From Deltaproteobacteria bacterium (GTDB lineage Bacteria > Desulfobacterota > DSM-4660 > Desulfatiglandales > Desulfatiglandaceae), in contig DREN01000435.1 in NCBI GenBank assembly GCA_011051075.1, positions 1 to 13,469 of the forward strand: a stretch of DNA of 13,469 nucleotides, in the 5' to 3' direction. Position 1 is the first letter of the stretch, and each line of letters starts with the position of its first letter. A model generated the notes under the pieces. It saw nothing but the letters and a program-made list of their open reading frames with translations, had not been told where the DNA came from and did not search any database. This document shows, one piece after another, positions 11,846 through 13,469 of the stretch. A program made the position numbers and the translations under genes.

Positions 11846-13469
11846 TGGGCCGGGAAATGAATGGACCCGAGGACCTGTACCCCGTGCCGGAGGCCTTTCG
11901 GCGCCAGGCCCGGATCTCCGGGCGGGAGAGCTACGATCGCCTCTACCTGAAGTCGATCCAGGATCCGGAAGGTTTCTGGTCGGAAAGGGCCGTCGAACTA
12001 CTCTCCTGGCACGAGCCGTGGGATAAGACCCTGGAGTGGAGCTTCACTGAGGGACAGGTCTCCTGGTTTCAGGGCGGCAGACTGAACGCATGCTACAACT
12101 GCCTGGATCGCCACGTTCAGACGTGGCGCCGCAACAAGGCGGCCATAATATTTGAGGGCGAACGGATCGGAGACAGCCGTACGTTTACCTATCAGGACCT
12201 GTTCTACGAGGTCAACAAGCTGGCCCAGGTACTCAGGAAGCTCGGCGTCAAGAAGGGAGACCGCGTGTCCCTGTACCTCCCCATGATTCCACACCTGGTG
12301 ATTGCCATGCTTGCCTGCGCACGCATAGGAGCGGTCCACAGTGTGGTCTTCGGGGGGTTCAGTGCCCACTCCCTGGCCAACCGCATCCAGGACTGCCAGT
12401 CCAGGCTCCTTATAACCAGTGACGGAGGTTTTCGTTCCGGGCGGGTTGTTACCCTCAAACGGAACGCTGACGAGGCACTTAAGCAGTGCCCCTCGGTGGA
12501 GAAGGTGATCGTGGTGCGCCGAACCCGGTGGGAGGTCCCCATGAAGAAAGGCCGCGACCTCTGGTATCACTCCGTAATGAAAGATCCCGAGCTCAAGCCT
12601 TACTGCTCCCCCGAATGGATGGATGCCGAAGATCCCCTTTTTATCCTGTACACCTCGGGAAGCACCGGAAAACCGAAGGGCCTGGTGCACACCACCGGGG
12701 GGTACCTCCTGTACGCCGCAAGTACCTTTCTGGACGTCTTCGACTACAGGGATGAGGACGCCTACTGGTGTACGGCTGATATAGGCTGGATCACGGGCCA
12801 CAGCTACCTGGTTTACGGACCTCTCTGTACGGGGGCGAGCAGCATCATGTTCGAAGGGGTGCCGAGCTATCCTGCTTACGACCGGTTCTGGGACGTGGTG
12901 GAGAAGTACCGCGTCAGCATCTTTTACACCGCTCCCACTGCAATCCGGGCACTGCGCAGGGAGGGAGATCATCTGGTCCGCGGCCGCGACGTAAGCAGCC
13001 TTCGTCTTTTGGGTTCCGTGGGAGAACCGATAGATCCTGGGACCTGGCAGTGGTACTTTGAGGTGGTGGGCAGGGGCCAGTGCCCCGTGGTGGATACCTG
13101 GTGGCAGACGGAGACGGGCGGAATCCTGTTGAGCCCCCTGCCGGGGGCCGTTGACCTCAAGCCGGGTTCTGCCGCAGTACCCCTGTTCGGCGTGCAGCCG
13201 TGCCTGCTGAACGCCCGGGGAGAGGAGATAGAGGGACCCGGGGAAGGATACCTTTGCATAAAAGGCCCATGGCCCGGTATGGCCCGGACGATCCATAACG
13301 ATCCCCTCCGTTTTCAAAAGACCTACTTCTCCGACTATCCTGGCTACTACTTCACCGGGGACGGGGCCCGGCGGGACCGGGACGGATATTTCTGGATAAC
13401 CGGCCGGGTGGACGACGTCATAAACGTAAGGGGGCACCGCCTGGGTACTGCCGAGGTGGAAAGCGCCCT
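11845..13469 (+). CDS. acs: Acetyl-CoA synthetase (AMP-forming), C-terminus cut by window edge
   Basis: This cytoplasmic adenylating enzyme converts acetate, ATP and CoA to acetyl-CoA, AMP and PPi. The readable 541 codons cover the large N-terminal domain and the hinge: ATP loop YTSGSTGKPKG (269-279), WWQTETGG (419-426), whose second Trp restricts the pocket to acetate-sized acids, KPGSAAVPLFGV, YFTGDGARRD and the hinge GRVDDVINVRGHRLG. Full-length Acs is about 650 residues, so roughly 110 are missing, including the catalytic lysine region that is acetylated in known Acs proteins. The ATG shares its A with the upstream TAA, with GGGAGGGAG ahead as ribosome site. Propionyl-CoA synthetase is an alternative but the Trp pocket favours acetate. 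The gene could serve acetate assimilation or complete oxidation in an anaerobe. Confidence 0.94.
   Translation, partial: MGREMNGPEDLYPVPEAFRRQARISGRESYDRLYLKSIQDPEGFWSERAVELLSWHEPWDKTLEWSFTEGQVSWFQGGRLNACYNCLDRHVQTWRRNKAAIIFEGERIGDSRTFTYQDLFYEVNKLAQVLRKLGVKKGDRVSLYLPMIPHLVIAMLACARIGAVHSVVFGGFSAHSLANRIQDCQSRLLITSDGGFRSGRVVTLKRNADEALKQCPSVEKVIVVRRTRWEVPMKKGRDLWYHSVMKDPELKPYCSPEWMDAEDPLFILYTSGSTGKPKGLVHTTGGYLLYAASTFLDVFDYRDEDAYWCTADIGWITGHSYLVYGPLCTGASSIMFEGVPSYPAYDRFWDVVEKYRVSIFYTAPTAIRALRREGDHLVRGRDVSSLRLLGSVGEPIDPGTWQWYFEVVGRGQCPVVDTWWQTETGGILLSPLPGAVDLKPGSAAVPLFGVQPCLLNARGEEIEGPGEGYLCIKGPWPGMARTIHNDPLRFQKTYFSDYPGYYFTGDGARRDRDGYFWITGRVDDVINVRGHRLGTAEVESA

Noticed and set aside
11998..13437. 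Long minus-strand open frame of 479 codons at the right end
   Set aside because: It is antisense to acetyl-CoA synthetase, whose motifs run through the whole stretch; the product shows no recognisable domain and reads as a shadow of GC-rich codons.
1..13469. CRISPR arrays, transposons, integrases, toxin-antitoxin pairs, tRNA or rRNA genes
   Set aside because: None seen on reading either strand; no regularly spaced long repeats and no recognisable transposase, integrase or structural RNA.

Overview
The window looks like chromosomal DNA from an anaerobic Gram-negative bacterium, most likely a Desulfobacterota (former Deltaproteobacteria) lineage. The support is circumstantial: a sigma-54 enhancer-binding regulator, cysteine-bearing PAS domains, a FadH-type iron-sulfur flavin oxidoreductase, a DUF1638-like protein, an ArsP_2-type permease, AMP-forming acetyl-CoA synthetase, and moderately high GC. 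No phage, IS element, CRISPR array, tRNA or rRNA was seen.

Layout. (1) Bases 1-1079, minus strand: the N-terminal 359 codons of a PAS-AAA+ sigma-54 activator, cut by the window edge. (2) Bases 1080-1422: a divergent control region with a sigma-70-type promoter for the activator, three TAACGYTAC sites at exact 22-bp spacing, and a near-consensus sigma-54 -24/-12 element facing right. (3) Bases 1423-5879, plus strand: thioredoxin, FadH/OYE-type NAD(P)H:flavin oxidoreductase, DUF1638-like protein, a single-domain universal stress protein, a soluble CdaS-like diadenylate cyclase, and a 59-codon small ORF overlapping the cyclase end. A hairpin followed by seven T closes this run at 5897-5922. (4) Bases 5972-9171: a soluble PAS histidine kinase, an ArsP_2-like metal permease, and a TrmO-type tRNA methyltransferase with an N-terminal helical extension. 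(5) Bases 9320-9706: a second thioredoxin, facing a minus-strand D-2-hydroxyacid dehydrogenase across a perfect 12-bp inverted repeat. (6) Bases 11017-13469: a TTGACA promoter embedded in two dyads, then a tandem-duplicated alpha/beta protein of unknown function overlapping by one base with acetyl-CoA synthetase, which runs off the window.

How it may work (inference). The activator probably represses its own promoter and turns on the rightward sigma-54 promoter from the phased sites, so redox proteins and a c-di-AMP synthase would share one signal. The activator and the histidine kinase both carry a cysteine cluster at the same place in the PAS domain, which suggests related redox or metal cues. 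The universal stress protein directly ahead of the cyclase is a candidate c-di-AMP or ATP effector, and the small ORF is a candidate undescribed partner. Start sites were moved from the longest open frame wherever a Shine-Dalgarno sequence decided the matter.
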